A program made the translations under genes and the position numbers. The notes beneath the pieces were generated by a model, which worked only from the letters and a program-made list of their open reading frames with translations, ran no database searches and was not told the DNA's origin. From NCBI RefSeq assembly GCF_022965805.1, contig NC_133116.1, positions 2,604,001-2,668,000 on the forward strand: a DNA stretch of 64,000 nt. The letters are read 5' to 3'. The DNA is from Primulina eburnea. Lineage: Eukaryota > Streptophyta > Magnoliopsida > Lamiales > Gesneriaceae. Positions 59,013 to 64,000 of this stretch are shown here, piece by piece; position 1 is the stretch's first letter, and the number at the start of each line of letters is the position of its first letter.

Positions 59013-64000
<4,988 letters not shown>

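Overview
This window is nuclear DNA from a flowering plant. Genes are split by GT/AG introns, intergenic DNA is AT-rich, and the identifiable proteins (uricase, a FAD/NAD reductase of the plant AIFM/FSP1 type, VPS60, phytocyanin, glutaredoxin-like protein, NT-C2 protein, nucleoporin NUP1/NUP136, calcium-dependent protein kinase) are plant families. The recurrent short element ending in GTGAGACGGTCTCAC suggests an asterid, possibly Lamiales; that is an inference from memory, not a database result.

Layout. 1-7190: a minus-strand LINE retrotransposon, open at the left edge, 5'-truncated and frameshifted, split by a complete 3.9-kb hAT transposon (249-4169) with perfect 13-bp inverted ends and an 8-bp target duplication. 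7925-11659 (-): uricase exons 1-7; exon 8 is absent from the sequence between exon 7 and the LINE, so the LINE/hAT nest probably lies in the last intron. 12952-16170 and 21814-24847 (+): two intact tandem copies of an AIFM/FSP1-like oxidoreductase with identical coding-exon lengths; a Copia gag remnant and two short inverted-end elements lie between them. 25101-25684: two adjacent short Helitron-like elements. 26276-33471 is a cluster of damaged genes: a VPS60 pseudogene, a Copia polymerase scrap, a phytocyanin gene that has lost its start codon, and a glutaredoxin-like gene whose C-terminal zinc-finger part is out of frame. 34796-39386 (+): intact cytosolic 5'-nucleotidase III. 40271-43309 (-): NT-C2 domain protein. 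43.5-51 kb: gene-poor, AT-rich, with microsatellites, short transposons and one scrap of unrecognised coding-like DNA. 51018-58278 (-): complete nine-exon nucleoporin NUP1/NUP136. 59013 to beyond the right edge (-): C-terminal half of a calcium-dependent protein kinase.

The genes do not form a pathway; this is ordinary plant gene neighbourhood. Single roles: purine breakdown in peroxisomes (uricase), nucleotide monophosphate turnover (5'-nucleotidase), membrane quinone/NAD redox (AIFM-like pair), nuclear pore basket (NUP1), calcium signalling (CDPK). I saw no tRNA, rRNA, CRISPR or prokaryote-type system. The most interesting material is gene decay and transposon nesting: the probable displacement of the uricase last exon, several recent-looking gene-breaking changes, and the tandem oxidoreductase pair. 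Exon boundaries were read by hand from splice consensus, frame continuity and remembered family sequences.
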